Shown here: one piece after another, positions 4,917 through 5,951 of the stretch
Layout of the letters: each line of letters begins with the position of its first letter
How positions within the stretch are numbered: position 1 is the stretch's first letter
DNA from: Schlegelella_A sp035493195
GTDB lineage: Bacteria > Pseudomonadota > Gammaproteobacteria > Burkholderiales > Burkholderiaceae_C
Length of the DNA stretch: 5,951 nucleotides
Direction of reading: 5' to 3'
Assembly (NCBI GenBank): GCA_035493195.1
Contig: DATJIM010000479.1
Coordinates: 1 to 5,951, forward strand
Translations under genes and position numbers: made by a program
Notes under the pieces: model-generated
The model's input: the letters and a program-made list of their open reading frames with translations, nothing else
Told to the model about the DNA's origin: nothing
Database searches by the model: none

Positions 4917-5951
4917 TCAGCGCAGGCTCACCGTCTCGCGCTTCCAGCCCGGGTCCTGCCAGCGCACGAACGCGCCGAGGACCTGCGGATCGCCCGCCTG
5001 CCGCTCGGTGCCGAGCGTGTCGAGACGGACGACCTCGAAGTTGCGCTTCAGTCCCTTGGCGCCGCGCGACTCGCGGGCAACGAGCACCTGCCTGCCGCCG
5101 GGGACCCAGCCCGCGAACTCGGCGTAGCCGACTCCGGGCGACACCGCCGACGGCGGCAGCACCTGCACCGTCCAGTCCTTGCCCCGCTTCGTGAAGAGCC
5201 ACAGCTCGCGCCACGCCTCGAGCGGCTGGACCGCGAGCGCGACCGCGTTGCCTTCGCGGCTGACGACCGCCGACGCCGTCCAGACGACGCCCCAGGTGCA
5301 GCGCTTCGCGAGCGGCGCGTCGCCGTCGCGGTCGTGGGCGGCCACGAGGAAGACACACGTCTGTCCGGGCTCGCCTGGCGAAGTGACGACGCGGACGTTG
5401 CGCGGCGTGCTCTGCGGTGTGCGCAGCGCAGCCCAGCGCGAGGCGCCGACGCGAACGGCGGCGTCGTGCCAGGCGACGACGTCGTCGTCGGCGAGCTCGC
5501 CGCGCGAGACGTCGCCGAGCTCGGCGATCGCGCGCGTCGCGGCGTCGTCGGCCTGCTGCGCTTCGCCGCGGCGCGCGCGCTGGAACGCGATCGCGCTCCA
5601 CGTGCTCGCGCGCCGCATCGCGACGCGGCCCTTCCAGAGCGGCGACAGCTTGGCCGTGTCGACACGGTCGAGGACGTCGGCGCGCCAGACGTCGATCCGC
5701 TGCCGCTCGTTCGCTGGCAGCGCCGGATCGACGCATTCGGGGCGTGTCAGGCCGAGGGCGGCGCGCGCGCGCTGCGTCGCGTCGCTCGCCGCGTTCGCGA
5801 GGACGCGGCGAAACGCGTCGCCTTCGTAGCAGATCCGCATCACGCCATCGCGCTCGAAGCTCGTGAAGGCGACGCCATGGCGCGCGACCGCTTCCAGGTG
5901 CGCGGCGAGCGCCGTCTCGGCGCGGCCAGGCGTCGCGCCGGCAGCGGCGCC
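4917..5951 (-). CDS. Unrecognised protein, 5' end beyond right edge; beta-rich C-terminal half
   Basis: The minus-strand frame is open from the right edge (5951) to TGA at 4919-4917, giving 344 residues with no start in sight. The GTG at 5843 is internal, since convincing protein (ARHGVAFTSFERDG) continues upstream of it. I do not recognise the family. The first half is helical and charged, with CVDPALPANERQRIDVWRAD around residues 73-92 and RMR/Ala-rich helices. From about 165 it becomes beta-rich with repeated W/G turns: CVFLVAAHDRDGD, ELWLFTKRGKDWTVQVLPP and GYAEFAGWVPGGRQVLVARE. The last of these resembles the WSPDGR turn of PD40/TolB-type propeller blades. A partial propeller or similar beta domain is therefore possible, and export is plausible given the LprI-like neighbour, but any signal peptide is outside the window. 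Tandem short palindromes at 5474-5527 lie inside it. Confidence 0.75.
   Translation of the reverse strand, partial: GAAAGATPGRAETALAAHLEAVARHGVAFTSFERDGVMRICYEGDAFRRVLANAASDATQRARAALGLTRPECVDPALPANERQRIDVWRADVLDRVDTAKLSPLWKGRVAMRRASTWSAIAFQRARRGEAQQADDAATRAIAELGDVSRGELADDDVVAWHDAAVRVGASRWAALRTPQSTPRNVRVVTSPGEPGQTCVFLVAAHDRDGDAPLAKRCTWGVVWTASAVVSREGNAVALAVQPLEAWRELWLFTKRGKDWTVQVLPPSAVSPGVGYAEFAGWVPGGRQVLVARESRGAKGLKRNFEVVRLDTLGTERQAGDPQVLGAFVRWQDPGWKRETVSLR
5474..5527. repeat. Cluster of three perfect palindromes inside a gene
   Basis: Within 54 bp there are three perfect palindromes: CGACGACGTCGTCG (5474-5487), CGGCGAGCTCGCCG (5489-5502) and TCGCCGAGCTCGGCGA (5512-5527). The last two share the core GAGCTC. 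They lie in the coding sequence of the right-edge gene and arise where it encodes Asp-Val (GAC GTC) and Glu-Leu (GAG CTC) pairs. Codon bias is therefore the simplest explanation; a binding-site function is only a possibility. Confidence 0.6.

Noticed and set aside
5841..5843. A GTG at 5843 as start of the right-edge gene
   Set aside because: The frame stays open and protein-like from there to the window edge, with no ribosome site before the GTG, so the gene is simply cut by the window.

Overview
The window is high-GC DNA, about two-thirds G+C by eye, with strong G/C preference at third codon positions and almost no spare non-coding sequence. It looks like ordinary chromosome of a high-GC proteobacterium; a beta-proteobacterium is my best guess. 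The guess rests on base composition, the MaeB-type hybrid malic enzyme and a Gram-negative style exported LprI-like protein. No gene here fixes the taxon. I see no transposase, integrase, phage gene, tRNA, rRNA or CRISPR array.

Layout from left to right. Positions 1-739 (minus strand) hold the start of a nitrile hydratase operon: the complete alpha subunit (739 to 125) followed by the beta subunit, which starts on the last base of the alpha stop codon and runs off the left edge. A 121-bp divergent promoter region (740-860) separates it from a zinc-dependent alcohol dehydrogenase on the plus strand (861-1949). Only 7 bp further on, tail to tail, ends a 790-residue NADP-type malic enzyme with a phosphotransacetylase-like C-terminal half (maeB, minus strand, 4329 to 1957). 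Upstream of maeB on the same strand lie a small exported LprI/DUF1311-like protein (4875 to 4423) and an unrecognised protein whose 5' end lies beyond the right edge (5951 to 4917).

How the genes may work together. Nitrile hydratase turns nitriles into amides, and the divergent dehydrogenase oxidises alcohols or reduces aldehydes. Sharing one intergenic region suggests, but does not prove, co-regulation in a small catabolic locus. maeB is a central carbon gene (malate to pyruvate plus CO2 and NADPH) that is probably regulated by acetyl-CoA through its C-terminal domain. The last two genes probably form a small transcription unit of unknown role.

I did not find an obviously new multi-gene system. 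The most interesting point is the nitrile hydratase alpha subunit. It keeps the cobalt-type claw CTLCSC but carries an extra cysteine directly before it. It also appears to have replaced two residues normally conserved in the active site (a Gln with His, a Trp with Phe). That points to a divergent subgroup, possibly with altered substrate use. The rest is well explained by known families.
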